Notes: generated by a model from the letters alone, not told the origin. A stretch of DNA of 64,000 bases from JAQVEM01 sp964603595 (GCA_964603595.1 CAZRVN010000006.1:1-64000), one strand, 5' to 3'. Positions 45,156 to 53,458 are shown, numbered from the stretch's first letter. Numbers and translations: made by a program.

Positions 45156-46262
45156 CTAATCACTTTTATTAAAATTTTTAATTAACTGAGTAAATTTGTT
45201 AAAAATATATCTTGAATCGTGAGGACCCGGTTTACCCTCAGGGTGGAACTGTATAGTATATGCATCTATATCTTTATACTGCAATCCTTCAATTGTATTA
45301 TCATTCAGATTAACATGTGTTATTTCATAACCGGTACCTTTAATGCCTTCCAGTGATTCTTTGCTAACAGCAAAACCATGGTTCTGGGATGTTATTTCAA
45401 CTTTCCCTGTTTCCAGGTTTTTAACCGGATGATTTCCGCCATGATGGCCAAACTTTAATTTATAGGTCTTTGCTCCCAGTGCAGTCGCCAGTAGTTGATG
45501 CCCCATACAAATTCCAAAAATTGGCCTCCTGCCAATTAATTTTTTTATGTTTTTAGTCGCATAGTCAATAGCAGAAGGATCTCCCGGTCCATTGGAAAGC
45601 AGTATTCCGTCAGGGTTATACTCCAATATCTCCTCTGGTCCTGTAGACGCCGGCACTACAATTAATTTAAATCCTTCCCAGTCCAGGCATTTCAATATGC
45701 CTCTTTTAACTCCAAAATCTACAACCACAACTACATTTTTGTAATCACTCCTGTCAGGATTATAAACATACGGAGCATCACAGGTAACATATTTAACCAG
45801 GTCTCTCTTAATTATTGAGGGGTAACTATCCAATCTTTTTTTCAATTCCGCCTTATCATCAGTTTCAGTAGAAATAATTCCTTTCATAGAACCTTTAAGC
45901 CTTACATGCCTGGTTAACTGCCTGGTATCTATCCCCTCAAGACCTACAATATTATTCTTTTTTAAGTAATCCTGCAGATTCCCTTCCGCTCTCCAGTTAC
46001 AGTAATAATTAAAATATTCCTTTACAATCAATCCACTTGCCTGTATCTTGTCAGATTCAATATCCTCGCTATTGACACCGTAATTCCCGATCTCGGGATA
46101 GGTCAACACTACTATCTGGCCGTAATAAGAAGGGTCGGTCAAGATTTCCTGGTATCCAATCATAGAAGTATTAAAGACTACTTCACCAATTGTCTCTCCG
46201 TCAAGACCTATATTTACACCTTTAAATATCATTCCATCTTCTAAAAATAAATTTGCTTTCAA
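45156..46262 (-). CDS. carA: Carbamoyl phosphate synthase, small subunit
   Basis: Glutaminase subunit that supplies ammonia to CarB. The 368-residue protein has the N-terminal CPSase domain and a class I glutamine amidotransferase domain with nucleophile Cys in PIFGICMGHQLLATAL near residue 245 and the His-Glu pair in QFHPEGKPGPHDS. It lies 4 nt after pyrC. Confidence 0.98.
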   Translation of the reverse strand: MKANLFLEDGMIFKGVNIGLDGETIGEVVFNTSMIGYQEILTDPSYYGQIVVLTYPEIGNYGVNSEDIESDKIQASGLIVKEYFNYYCNWRAEGNLQDYLKKNNIVGLEGIDTRQLTRHVRLKGSMKGIISTETDDKAELKKRLDSYPSIIKRDLVKYVTCDAPYVYNPDRSDYKNVVVVVDFGVKRGILKCLDWEGFKLIVVPASTGPEEILEYNPDGILLSNGPGDPSAIDYATKNIKKLIGRRPIFGICMGHQLLATALGAKTYKLKFGHHGGNHPVKNLETGKVEITSQNHGFAVSKESLEGIKGTGYEITHVNLNDNTIEGLQYKDIDAYTIQFHPEGKPGPHDSRYIFNKFTQLIKNFNKSD

Positions 46263-46266
46263 GATT

Positions 46267-47586
46267 TTAGCCCTTCTTTTTTATATTATTTATTATATAA
46301 GCCAACTTACCTTTACTGATCGTACATATTATCTTGCCCCTTAATTTTTGTCCCAGAAAAACACTGTTCCTGCTTTTTGAAATTATATTTTCTTTTTTTA
46401 TTTCTTCTTCTCTTTCAGTATCTATAATCGTAAGGTCCGCTACCTCACCAACTTTTATTTTCCCCTCATCAATACCGATAATTTTTGAGGGCGCAGTAGT
46501 CATAAGACTTATCAGCTTTTGTAATTTTATTTTCTCTTCAACACATAATTTGGTAAAAGCAGCACTAAATAATGTTTCAAGCCCTATAGTCCCAAAACTG
46601 GCAAGTTTAAAAGTAGTGTTCTTTTCCGTATCCAGATGAGGGGCATGGTCACTGACTATAGCGTCAATAACCCCATCTTTTATACCTGCAATTAATGCCT
46701 GCCTGTCTTCCTCACTTCTTATGGGTGGTTTTACTTTAAAATTGGTATTAAAAGATGTCAGATAGCTATCATTAAAGAAAAGATGATGCGGTGTTACATC
46801 ACAGGTTACCTTTACTCCCTCTTCTTTTGCTTTTTTTATCATTTCTACGCTGTCTTTAGTGCTCAAGTGGGTTATATGAATTCGTGCGCCGCTTTTTCTA
46901 GCAAGAGTTATATCTCTCTCTATCATTAAGTCATCACTCAAGCTGGATATCCCATCCAGCCCGAGCATATTAGAATAATAACCTTCATGAACAAGACCAT
47001 CACCCGAGATGAAATCGTCTTCCTCATGCAGGATTAAAGGTAAATTAAACTGTGTTGAATAACGCATGATTTCATACATTATATTACTATCTCTTACACA
47101 CATACCATCATCAGAAAAACCAACTGCTCCTGCTTCAGCCAGAAGGCCCATCTCCGTAATATTTTTTCCCTCAAGCCCTCTGGTCATTGCAGCTATCGGT
47201 AGAACCCTGCATGCCGAGTTATTCGCTTTTTTTAAAATATATTTTACCAGGGATTGCGTATCTACAACCGGCATAGTATTAGCCATACATGCAATCGTGG
47301 TAATACCTCCTTTAACCGCTGCAAGTGTTCCTGTTTCTATGGTTTCCCTGTCTTCAAACCCGGGATCCCTCAGGTGGACATGCATATCTACAAATCCTGG
47401 CGAAACCTTACAGCCCTCCGCATCAATCTCAATAATATTATCCCCCTTAACTTTAATGTTTTCTTTTACCTCAGATATAATACCGCCTTTTATTAAAATA
47501 TCAGAAGTAAATTCCCTGTCATTCCGGGGGTCAACTATACTGCCTGATTTTATAAGTAAATTTTTTTTCTCATTCTCATTCATCAA
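46267..47586 (-). CDS. pyrC: Dihydroorotase, class I
   Basis: Cyclises carbamoyl aspartate to dihydroorotate. The 439-residue metal hydrolase shows VDMHVHLRDPGFEDRETI near residues 66-83 (HxH zinc site), LILHEED near 180 and the catalytic Asp in AIVSDHAPH near 310. Class I length. It lies 20 nt after pyrB. Confidence 0.97.
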   Translation of the reverse strand: MMNENEKKNLLIKSGSIVDPRNDREFTSDILIKGGIISEVKENIKVKGDNIIEIDAEGCKVSPGFVDMHVHLRDPGFEDRETIETGTLAAVKGGITTIACMANTMPVVDTQSLVKYILKKANNSACRVLPIAAMTRGLEGKNITEMGLLAEAGAVGFSDDGMCVRDSNIMYEIMRYSTQFNLPLILHEEDDFISGDGLVHEGYYSNMLGLDGISSLSDDLMIERDITLARKSGARIHITHLSTKDSVEMIKKAKEEGVKVTCDVTPHHLFFNDSYLTSFNTNFKVKPPIRSEEDRQALIAGIKDGVIDAIVSDHAPHLDTEKNTTFKLASFGTIGLETLFSAAFTKLCVEEKIKLQKLISLMTTAPSKIIGIDEGKIKVGEVADLTIIDTEREEEIKKENIISKSRNSVFLGQKLRGKIICTISKGKLAYIINNIKKKG

Positions 47587-47606
47587 AATCCTGGCCTTAA
47601 AAATTA

Positions 47607-48527
47607 TTAACCTAATATTAAATAAATCAATGCCATCCGGATAGCTACTCCGTAAGTTACCTGCTGTTCAATTACAATTTTTTCCTTCAACTTTCCGCCA
47701 ATCTCCATAACCTCATCGGTAATCTCTATCCCCCTGTTTACCGGTCCGGGGTGCATGACAATAGAACCCGGCTTCATCCTGCGAAGCCGTTTCATGTCCA
47801 GACTCAAAAACTGGTTATATTCCATTACCGAGGGGTAAAACTTCCTGTTCTGTCTCTCGAACTGCATTCTGAGAACATATATAATATCAGACTCCTCTAT
47901 AACATCATCTATACAATGTCTTACATCCATTTTTGAAAAATCTTCAGGAAGCAGAATTGTTGGCGAAACTATAGTTACCTTAATTCCCATCTTTTTAAAT
48001 AAGCTTATATTTGACCCTGCCACCCTGCTGTTTATAAAATCCCCAACAATCGCCACCTTAAGCCCTTTAAACTTCCCGAATACTTTTTTTATGGTGTATA
48101 AATCAAGGAGGGCTTGCGTAGGATGCTGATTCTTACCATCACCGGCATTTACCACCGGCACTTCTACAAAACTGTCTACTATTTTAACTGCCCCGCTATC
48201 ACTGTGCCTCATAACAATCATATCTACTTTCATTGAGAGAATTGTTTTTAGAGTATCAATAATAGACTCTCCTTTAACAACACTGCTGGTGGACGAGGAG
48301 AAATTAATTATATCTGCACTGAGTCTTTTAGCTGCAATTTCAAATGAGGTTTTTGTTCTTGTACTGGGTTCAAAAAATAAATTAGCTATTGTTTTACCCC
48401 TGAGAATCGGGACTTTCTTCACATCCCTTCCCGATATTTCAAGAAAAGAATCTGCATTTGCAAGTACCAGCTCTATATCCTCCAGCTTAAGACTATCTAC
48501 ATCAACTATACTTTTTTTTCTTAGCAT
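47607..48527 (-). CDS. pyrB: Aspartate carbamoyltransferase
   Basis: Committed step of pyrimidine synthesis. The 306-residue catalytic subunit has FEPSTRTKTSFEIAAKRL near residues 52-69 (carbamoyl phosphate site), KNQHPTQALLDLYT near 132 and MHPGPVNRGIEI near 260. No PyrI regulatory subunit is present, so control must be by PyrR attenuation and CarAB feedback. It is 2 nt after pyrR. Confidence 0.97.
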   Translation of the reverse strand: MLRKKSIVDVDSLKLEDIELVLANADSFLEISGRDVKKVPILRGKTIANLFFEPSTRTKTSFEIAAKRLSADIINFSSSTSSVVKGESIIDTLKTILSMKVDMIVMRHSDSGAVKIVDSFVEVPVVNAGDGKNQHPTQALLDLYTIKKVFGKFKGLKVAIVGDFINSRVAGSNISLFKKMGIKVTIVSPTILLPEDFSKMDVRHCIDDVIEESDIIYVLRMQFERQNRKFYPSVMEYNQFLSLDMKRLRRMKPGSIVMHPGPVNRGIEITDEVMEIGGKLKEKIVIEQQVTYGVAIRMALIYLILG

Positions 48528-48529
48528 AT

Positions 48530-49066
48530 TTACTCTCTCTCAATAACTGTGACACTATCTATACCGTCGGTCTCTTTCAATTTGACCTCTACAGATTCAT
48601 TATGTGAAGTAGGCAAGTTTTTTCCTACATAATCTGCCCTTATGGGAAGTTCCCTGTGCCCCCTGTCAATTAGAACAACCAGCTGAATTGACTTTGGCCT
48701 TCCAAAATCAATCAACGCATCCATTGCAGCCCTTATAGTCCTCCCGGTGTAAAGGACATCATCAACAAGTACTATATTTTTCTCATCTATATCAAAGGAA
48801 ATATCAGTTATCTGGGCTACTGGTTTTATATTGTGCCCGATATCATCACGGTAAAATGTTATATCAAGTTTTCCGGTTTTAATCTTTATCCCTTCAAACT
48901 TCTCAATGTTTCCTGCTATTCTCTTAGACAGCGGAACTCCCCTTTTTTGAAGACCAATAAAAATTAAATTCTCCGGTCCTTTATTCTTCTCAAGTATCTC
49001 ATGTGAGATTCTTCTAATAATCCTGTCTATATCATTTTCACCCAGTATATAAGCTTTTTCTTTCAT
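48530..49066 (-). CDS. pyrR: PyrR attenuation regulator / uracil phosphoribosyltransferase
   Basis: Binds UMP and the pyr mRNA leader to promote transcription termination; also has UPRTase activity in other species. The 178-residue protein has the PRPP motif IVLVDDVLYTGRTIRAAMD near residues 98-116, and FIGLQKRGVPLSKRI near 37. It is the first gene of pyrR-B-C-carA-carB-K-D-F-E, the Bacillus-type order without pyrP. The leader upstream contains its expected target and a terminator. Confidence 0.97.
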   Translation of the reverse strand: MKEKAYILGENDIDRIIRRISHEILEKNKGPENLIFIGLQKRGVPLSKRIAGNIEKFEGIKIKTGKLDITFYRDDIGHNIKPVAQITDISFDIDEKNIVLVDDVLYTGRTIRAAMDALIDFGRPKSIQLVVLIDRGHRELPIRADYVGKNLPTSHNESVEVKLKETDGIDSVTVIERE

Positions 49067-49089
49067 AACTCTTCCCTATATCACCATAT

Positions 49090-49122
49090 AAAAAAACCTC
49101 CCTACCATATAGGTAAGAAGGT
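49090..49122 (-). terminator. Intrinsic terminator of the pyr attenuator
   Basis: On the minus strand the hairpin 49122-49096 has an 11-bp stem (ACCTTCTTACC / GGTAGGGAGGT, with two G-U pairs) and a TATAT loop, followed by a T run to 49090. It ends 23 nt before the pyrR ATG, so termination would prevent expression of the whole operon. Confidence 0.85.
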
Positions 49123-49168
49123 CAAAAATATTTCCTTTTTGAAATATGTAATTAATATTTTAATCATT

Positions 49169-49199
49169 CCTTTTTAGTCTCTCCGGACTATTTTAAAGG
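49169..49199 (-). promoter_or_regulatory. PyrR-binding RNA stem-loop in the pyr leader
   Basis: Reading the leader RNA: lower stem CCUUU/AAAGG, an asymmetric purine bulge (AAAA on the 5' side), upper stem UAGUC/GACUA and a terminal hexaloop CGGAGA. The hexaloop fits the CNGNGA consensus of Bacillus PyrR-binding loops. The AAAAAGG at its 3' side could instead pair with CCUUCUU of the terminator, so the two structures would exclude each other. Confidence 0.85.
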
Positions 49200-49232
49200 T
49201 TTTATTATTTTTTTATTTTATTTCCATGAGAT

Positions 49233-49261
49233 ACTATAGGGGATCGCAGTTAAAAAAACAA
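49233..49261 (-). promoter_or_regulatory. Promoter of the pyr operon
   Basis: TTGTTT (49261-49256) and TATAGT (49238-49233) are 17 bp apart. The start is near 49226, giving a leader of about 160 nt that contains the PyrR loop and the attenuator. Confidence 0.65.
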
Positions 49262-49282
49262 GCATAAATTTAAAAAATTTAT
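49252..49282 (-). terminator. Weak AT-only terminator after the RRM gene
   Basis: An 8-bp perfect stem ATAAATTT/AAATTTAT (49282-49264, loop of 3) overlaps the RRM stop codon and is followed by a 7-T run (49258-49252). The stem contains no G-C pair, so efficiency is doubtful. The T run also provides part of the pyr -35 box. Confidence 0.4.
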
Positions 49283-49635
49283 CTAATGCTTCTTCTTAAC
49301 TTTCTTAACTTATAGTTTAGGTCACCCTTTCCACCTTCACGGGACCTGCCTTCTCTGTATCCGCCTTCCCGGGGCTTGTAGTTTCCTTTATTCTGGGTTC
49401 TGGCTTCATTAACTACTATGGTTCTTCCCATAAACTCACTTTTATTGAGTTTTTCTACAGCTGCTTTTGCCTGCTCTTCGCTTTCCATCTCTACAAATCC
49501 GAATCCTCTTGATTTCCCATCTATTCTGTTTATTACTTTAGAATATGTAACAGTGCCTTCTTTGGAAAAAAAATCCTCTAACTCTTTATCAGTAGTATTA
49601 TAGTCCAGATTTCCAACATACATTCTTTTATTCAC
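49279..49635 (-). CDS. RRM-domain RNA-binding protein
   Basis: A 118-residue protein with a single RNA recognition motif: RNP2 MYVGNL near residues 5-10 and RNP1 SRGFGFVEM near 42-50. A C-terminal tail (about 82-118) rich in Gly, Arg and Lys follows. Related bacterial proteins (cyanobacterial Rbp type) bind RNA and several are cold-induced. GTG start with AAAGG 8 nt upstream; the ATG at 49623 is an alternative. A promoter about 190 nt upstream implies a long leader. Confidence 0.9.
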   Translation of the reverse strand: MNKRMYVGNLDYNTTDKELEDFFSKEGTVTYSKVINRIDGKSRGFGFVEMESEEQAKAAVEKLNKSEFMGRTIVVNEARTQNKGNYKPREGGYREGRSREGGKGDLNYKLRKLRRSIR

Positions 49636-50045
49636 TTAAAAAACCTTTCTTTAAATTATCTTTTTTATATATAAAAGAGGAGTAGAAATTATATTAATTG
49701 AAACATGGAATAAATGAAATAAGAAGATATAGGCGAGAAGCTTACTTCTATTTTATTTAATTACTTCTAATAAAAAATCCCTACTACTCTATTTTAAAAT
49801 TTAAAACTTTCTAAGCAGTGCTAGGATATTATATAACATATTTTTAATTTGTCCAAAGATTATTTTTTTACATTTAAAGTATATATTTTAATAAACTATT
49901 AGATACAACTCAGTTTTTTTGTCTGTAATACATTTATAACAAAATTTTTATCTTTTTTTAATAAAATTTTCACCCAGCAAGCCACAACATTAACACACCC
50001 ATTCACCCATTAAATAATATGTCACTGTCACCTGCCTTAAAAATT
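49636..50045. other. Intergenic region between serpin and RRM genes
   Basis: A 410-nt AT-rich gap. The lower part (49636-49821) is the predicted RRM 5' leader, with a 9-bp direct repeat TTACTTCTA at 49742-49750 and 49761-49769. The upper part after the serpin stop holds small tandem motifs (GTGACAGTGACA- and GGGTGAATGGGTG-like on the minus strand) but no convincing terminator or RNA gene. Confidence 0.5.
49828..49856 (-). promoter_or_regulatory. Promoter of the RRM gene
   Basis: TTGGAC (49856-49851) and TATAAT (49833-49828) are 17 bp apart on the minus strand. The start is near 49821, about 186 nt before the GTG, an unusually long leader for this genome. Confidence 0.5.
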
Positions 50046-51320
50046 TTATGGTTCAACAACCCTGCCCATAAATAGAATGCTTCCGCTCCTATCATCGGCA
50101 ATTATGAAAAAGAATGGTCTTTCTACTGTAAATTCTATTATTTCACCATCAGGAGCTGCAGACTCAATCATTTCCACCACTGTTGCAGCAGCTGCTTCGC
50201 TACCCTTCTCATTCACTTCAATAACTGCCTTATGCAGCACTTTTGATATCCAGATACCTCCACCAGATTCACTGGAAACAATACCACCAAAATCCGCCAT
50301 ATCAGGGTCAAAGGCAATACCCATTCCCAGATTAGTAAGCACGTCATTTAAAAGCTTTATGCCATACTCCATCTTATATTTCGGCATCCTGAGGGAAACG
50401 TCACAACCATATAACGAACTCTTTATGCTGCTCCACTTTTCTTCATCAATAGATTCAATCACACTATCAACGTTTACACCTTCATCAGGAAGAATTATAT
50501 ACATGGACATCTTTTCCTCGCCATAAGGAAGCTTTATAGCCGAAAAATTATCTCCTTTACAGTAGCCAAATTTTTCCTGCTGCGACATCATGGGAACTTT
50601 TTTGGTAGTTCCGTCATAAAGGTAAAAATCATCATCGACAGTAAAGTTTTCATCAAAGGGATAAGTCCAGTTGCCTTTAAAATAAATTGCATTTATAAGG
50701 TACATAACAGCATCAACGGGTATTTCAGAAATCATCTTATCAATCTTTCCTCTGGTTTCTTCTTCTATCCAGCCGTTTATAGTATCAATGGCGCCGGTAG
50801 CAGAAAAATCAATTTCATTAACTTCTGAATTATAATATTTCTCATTCCTTCCAATAAAATCCTCTTTAACACCATACCCCATTCTATACCATATGGAATT
50901 GGCAATAGTCATATCAATATCCCTGTCCGCATTTGTAACAGCTACCATCAAATCGCTAAAACCTAAATTCAGCTCCTCAAGGTCAAATCCCTCAAATTCT
51001 AAAGCTTCAGCCATTTCCAGACTGGTATCACCAAGTGCTCCGTTATAGGTCATTGCAAGAGCTAAAAGTATTGATAGGGAAGAGATAAATACATTCTTTT
51101 TGTTATCTTCCTCGATAAGTTCTTTAAAGATATCAAAGCCAAAACTTGTATTTGCAGCTACCAGGTTTTTATCTACTGAAGCTGCGACATCATCTGACTG
51201 CCCGGAAGTAATTTCTTCCTTAACGCTATCACCTGAACATCGGGTAAACAGGGCAGCATTAAATAACAGCACAATAACGGACAATAAAGATAAAAATAAA
51301 AACAATCTACTTTTTTTCAT
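50046..51320 (-). CDS. Serpin-family protease inhibitor, exported
   Basis: A 424-residue serpin. The N-terminus is a signal sequence (MKKSRLFLF followed by a hydrophobic core to about residue 25) and then Arg-Cys-Ser-Gly-Asp, which may be a lipid anchor with a non-standard lipobox. Serpin landmarks are NAIYFKGNWTYPFDE near residue 203, the hinge EKGSEAAAAT near 370-380 and the C-terminal ERPFFFIIADDRSGSILFMG. The Ala-rich hinge with small residues is that of inhibitory serpins. Counting from the hinge Gly (P15), the scissile bond falls about Ser-Ala in the MIESAAPD stretch, which suggests an elastase- or subtilisin-like target. Monocistronic; ATG preceded by GGGAGG. Confidence 0.92.
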   Translation of the reverse strand: MKKSRLFLFLSLLSVIVLLFNAALFTRCSGDSVKEEITSGQSDDVAASVDKNLVAANTSFGFDIFKELIEEDNKKNVFISSLSILLALAMTYNGALGDTSLEMAEALEFEGFDLEELNLGFSDLMVAVTNADRDIDMTIANSIWYRMGYGVKEDFIGRNEKYYNSEVNEIDFSATGAIDTINGWIEEETRGKIDKMISEIPVDAVMYLINAIYFKGNWTYPFDENFTVDDDFYLYDGTTKKVPMMSQQEKFGYCKGDNFSAIKLPYGEEKMSMYIILPDEGVNVDSVIESIDEEKWSSIKSSLYGCDVSLRMPKYKMEYGIKLLNDVLTNLGMGIAFDPDMADFGGIVSSESGGGIWISKVLHKAVIEVNEKGSEAAAATVVEMIESAAPDGEIIEFTVERPFFFIIADDRSGSILFMGRVVEP

Positions 51321-51437
51321 ATGGCCTCCCAGAAAAATTTTTTAATCTGTCATATATATACGCTGAATATAATAAAATAATTAAGGTTGGAAAATATAGG
51401 TATAATAAAAAATATAAACTGTTTAGATTAACAATCC

Positions 51438-52130
51438 CTAATAAGTACTCCCAGTTATTTGAACTTTTAATTTAACTTCTTCTGTTTTTAAAAATAACGG
51501 GTTCTCTGTAACTTCCCCCGGCTCAAGCTCATCAATTGAGACTGTTTCTGCCTGTGATTCACTACCGTCTGAAAGATACATAACCATTGTCAAAGTCCCG
51601 TCAAATTTTGACGCGCTGCTTATATTTCTTAATTTAATCCTTAAACTGATGTCATCAATTATTTTATATGAAATACTTAGAGTATCTTCAATATCTTCTT
51701 CAGCCTCTTCTTGCTCTCTAAAATAGTATGTTTCTTCAAAAATAATAGTTCTTTTTTCTACCGCCTCCGTCACCTTTTCCTCAACAATCATTTCTGCATC
51801 TGCGTCTGCATCAGCTACTTCTGCTTCTTCTTCCGCAACATATACGCCAACCGACTCTGCGTCTGCACTCCTTGAAGCAGTATAGTGCTTCAAATACCAG
51901 AAGCTAAAGAAAGATACAGTAGCTAATATAATTATTATTGAAGCTGCAAGAGATAGGGTTTTAACCCGGCTTATATCTATTCTTTTTGTTTTATATACAT
52001 ACTCCTCACTGACCGTAATCTCGTCACCAACTTCAAACACCCCCGGTGGGATTACCTGTTTTAAGAAACGGCCATCTCTGGTCAGGATTATACAATAACC
52101 TTTTCTTATCTCCATTATTACTGCCTTCAT
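51438..52130 (-). CDS. rsgI: RsgI-type anti-sigma factor with unfamiliar sensor domain
   Basis: Membrane anti-sigma factor predicted to hold SigI. The 230-residue protein has an N-terminal RsgI domain (about 1-55, with VIMEIRKGYCIILTRDGRFL and PPGVFEVGDEI), one membrane helix (about 62-82) and an extracellular part. This begins with an Ala/Asp/Glu-rich linker (about 88-120) and ends in a strand-rich domain (about 140-230). It lacks the carbohydrate-binding or hydrolase modules seen on many clostridial RsgI proteins. Overlaps the sigI stop by 4 nt, indicating coupled translation. Confidence 0.82.
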   Translation of the reverse strand: MKAVIMEIRKGYCIILTRDGRFLKQVIPPGVFEVGDEITVSEEYVYKTKRIDISRVKTLSLAASIIIILATVSFFSFWYLKHYTASRSADAESVGVYVAEEEAEVADADADAEMIVEEKVTEAVEKRTIIFEETYYFREQEEAEEDIEDTLSISYKIIDDISLRIKLRNISSASKFDGTLTMVMYLSDGSESQAETVSIDELEPGEVTENPLFLKTEEVKLKVQITGSTY

Positions 52131-52831
52131 TTATCACCACCCCCGGATACGTCTATATAGCTAAGATTATTTATAATGGCCAGAACCATAGCTATTATAT
52201 ATATTCGTCCCCTCTCCAGTTTTTTACGGTGTACCCATATATTATTTTCTATCTTTTTTAAAGGAAGTCTTTTTGTTTCCATTAAAGTCTTTAGGATGCT
52301 ACTGTCATTGACGATAGATCTTGCAATCTCCTTATATTCTTCTCTCAAACTGCTGCTTCTGGGGGATATTTCTGCCAGCTGTTCCAGGTTGATTCCCCAT
52401 TTTTCTAATTCTGCCCTATATTCTATTGATTCAATTATCCTTCCCTCTCTCTCTTCATTAATACCGTATTGTTCTTTATAATTAATATCATTACCCTTAA
52501 AATCCGCACCAGACAATCTGTCATCTCCCAGACCTATAGTCCTCTCTTTACTGTTCCTGCGGTAATAATCAATAAGGCGTCTATCTATTACCATTCTTGC
52601 AAAACTCAGGAATTTTCCTTTCTCCCTGTCGTATGAATCCATCGCTTCTTTAAAAGCAGAAAGGCCGATAGAAAATTCTTCGTCCACTCCATATTCGATA
52701 AATCTTCCGGCTCTTTTTTGAATAACACCGGCAATGAACGGCCTGAATTCATAGATTAGCCTGCTGGTTTTAAATTTATCTTCTCTTACTTCAATTACCC
52801 TGTTATCGAGTGTCTGCATGTGTAAAGCCAA
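52127..52831 (-). CDS. sigI: RNA polymerase sigma factor SigI
   Basis: Alternative sigma factor of 234 residues. The region 2 equivalent (about 28-95) contains DEEFSIGLSAFKEAMDSY, KGKFLSFARMVIDRRLIDYY, matching Bacillus/Clostridium SigI. The C-terminal part (about 150-225) is the SigI-specific DNA-binding domain rather than a canonical sigma-4. TTG start at 52831 with GGAGAG 7 nt upstream. It controls heat or envelope/polysaccharide responses in Firmicutes; the regulon here is unknown. It pairs with the downstream RsgI gene. Confidence 0.87.
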   Translation of the reverse strand: MALHMQTLDNRVIEVREDKFKTSRLIYEFRPFIAGVIQKRAGRFIEYGVDEEFSIGLSAFKEAMDSYDREKGKFLSFARMVIDRRLIDYYRRNSKERTIGLGDDRLSGADFKGNDINYKEQYGINEEREGRIIESIEYRAELEKWGINLEQLAEISPRSSSLREEYKEIARSIVNDSSILKTLMETKRLPLKKIENNIWVHRKKLERGRIYIIAMVLAIINNLSYIDVSGGGDK

Positions 52832-52914
52832 AATATTACTCTCCTACCAAATAAATGCAATTTGCTTGATATTATATGATAACTTCAAATTTTTATAAAT
52901 CATATCATTTGTTA

Positions 52915-52923
52915 TGGTATAAT
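52915..52923 (+). promoter_or_regulatory. Extended -10 promoter of the THUMP gene
   Basis: TGGTATAAT (52915-52923) is a perfect extended -10 on the plus strand. No good -35 is present. Start near 52930, a 25-nt leader with AAAGGAGG before the ATG at 52955. Confidence 0.55.
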
Positions 52924-52954
52924 TAATCAATATTTTAAAAAAGGAGGATTTACT

Positions 52955-53458
52955 ATGGAGGTAAAGCTTCTCATAACCTATGACCCTGCCCATATAAAAA
53001 GCAGCAGGGAAAAAGTCGAAAATCTTTTCAAGGAAATTAATGTAAAGCCAAAGTTTCTAAAATCAAAATATGACGGGATTTTTCTTCTCAATGTTTCAAA
53101 ACCAAAAGAAGTGGTAAAAAAATTAAGGGTAATATCAAAAAAGGACAAAGAATTATTTGGCAGGACTCACCGTTATATCCCTGTAGATAAATGGGTCAAA
53201 TCAAAGGTACCTGATATGCAGAAGGCAATAAAATCACTGGTCCCAAAAATTAAAAAAGAAGATAAATGGATGATGGGCCTGGAAAAAAGACATTATGACA
53301 AACTTGATTTTAAAGAACTCATTATCAAGCTTACTGATGTAGTAAACCGTGAAAAGATTGATTTAAATAAACCAAAAAAGATAATAAAAGTAGAAATTGT
53401 GGGAAATGATGCAGGAATATCTCTCCTGGAACCTGATGAAATGCTTGTAGTATCCTGA
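52955..53458 (+). CDS. Archaeal-type THUMP-domain RNA-binding protein
   Basis: A 167-residue protein resembling archaeal stand-alone THUMP/Tan1-like proteins, which bind tRNA and help its modification. The THUMP part (about residues 55-167) ends with KIIKVEIVGNDAGISLLEPD, a typical THUMP C-terminal strand-loop-strand segment, and has VDKWVKSKVPDMQKAIKSL near 78-96. No catalytic domain is fused. Strong Shine-Dalgarno AAAGGAGG. It ends exactly one base before the convergent unknown gene. Bacterial members are rare, so horizontal transfer from archaea or a deep shared origin is likely. Confidence 0.75.
   Translation: MEVKLLITYDPAHIKSSREKVENLFKEINVKPKFLKSKYDGIFLLNVSKPKEVVKKLRVISKKDKELFGRTHRYIPVDKWVKSKVPDMQKAIKSLVPKIKKEDKWMMGLEKRHYDKLDFKELIIKLTDVVNREKIDLNKPKKIIKVEIVGNDAGISLLEPDEMLVVS

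Noticed and set aside
47066..47644. A 192-residue open frame on the plus strand opposite pyrC and the pyrB end
   Set aside because: It lies fully antisense to well-supported genes, has a low-complexity Ser/Ile/Pro-rich composition typical of antisense frames, and no Shine-Dalgarno or known motif.
49975..50035. Short tandem motifs after the serpin gene as a repeat array or CRISPR
   Set aside because: Units are irregular, only 6-8 bp and two copies each; no spacers and no cas genes.
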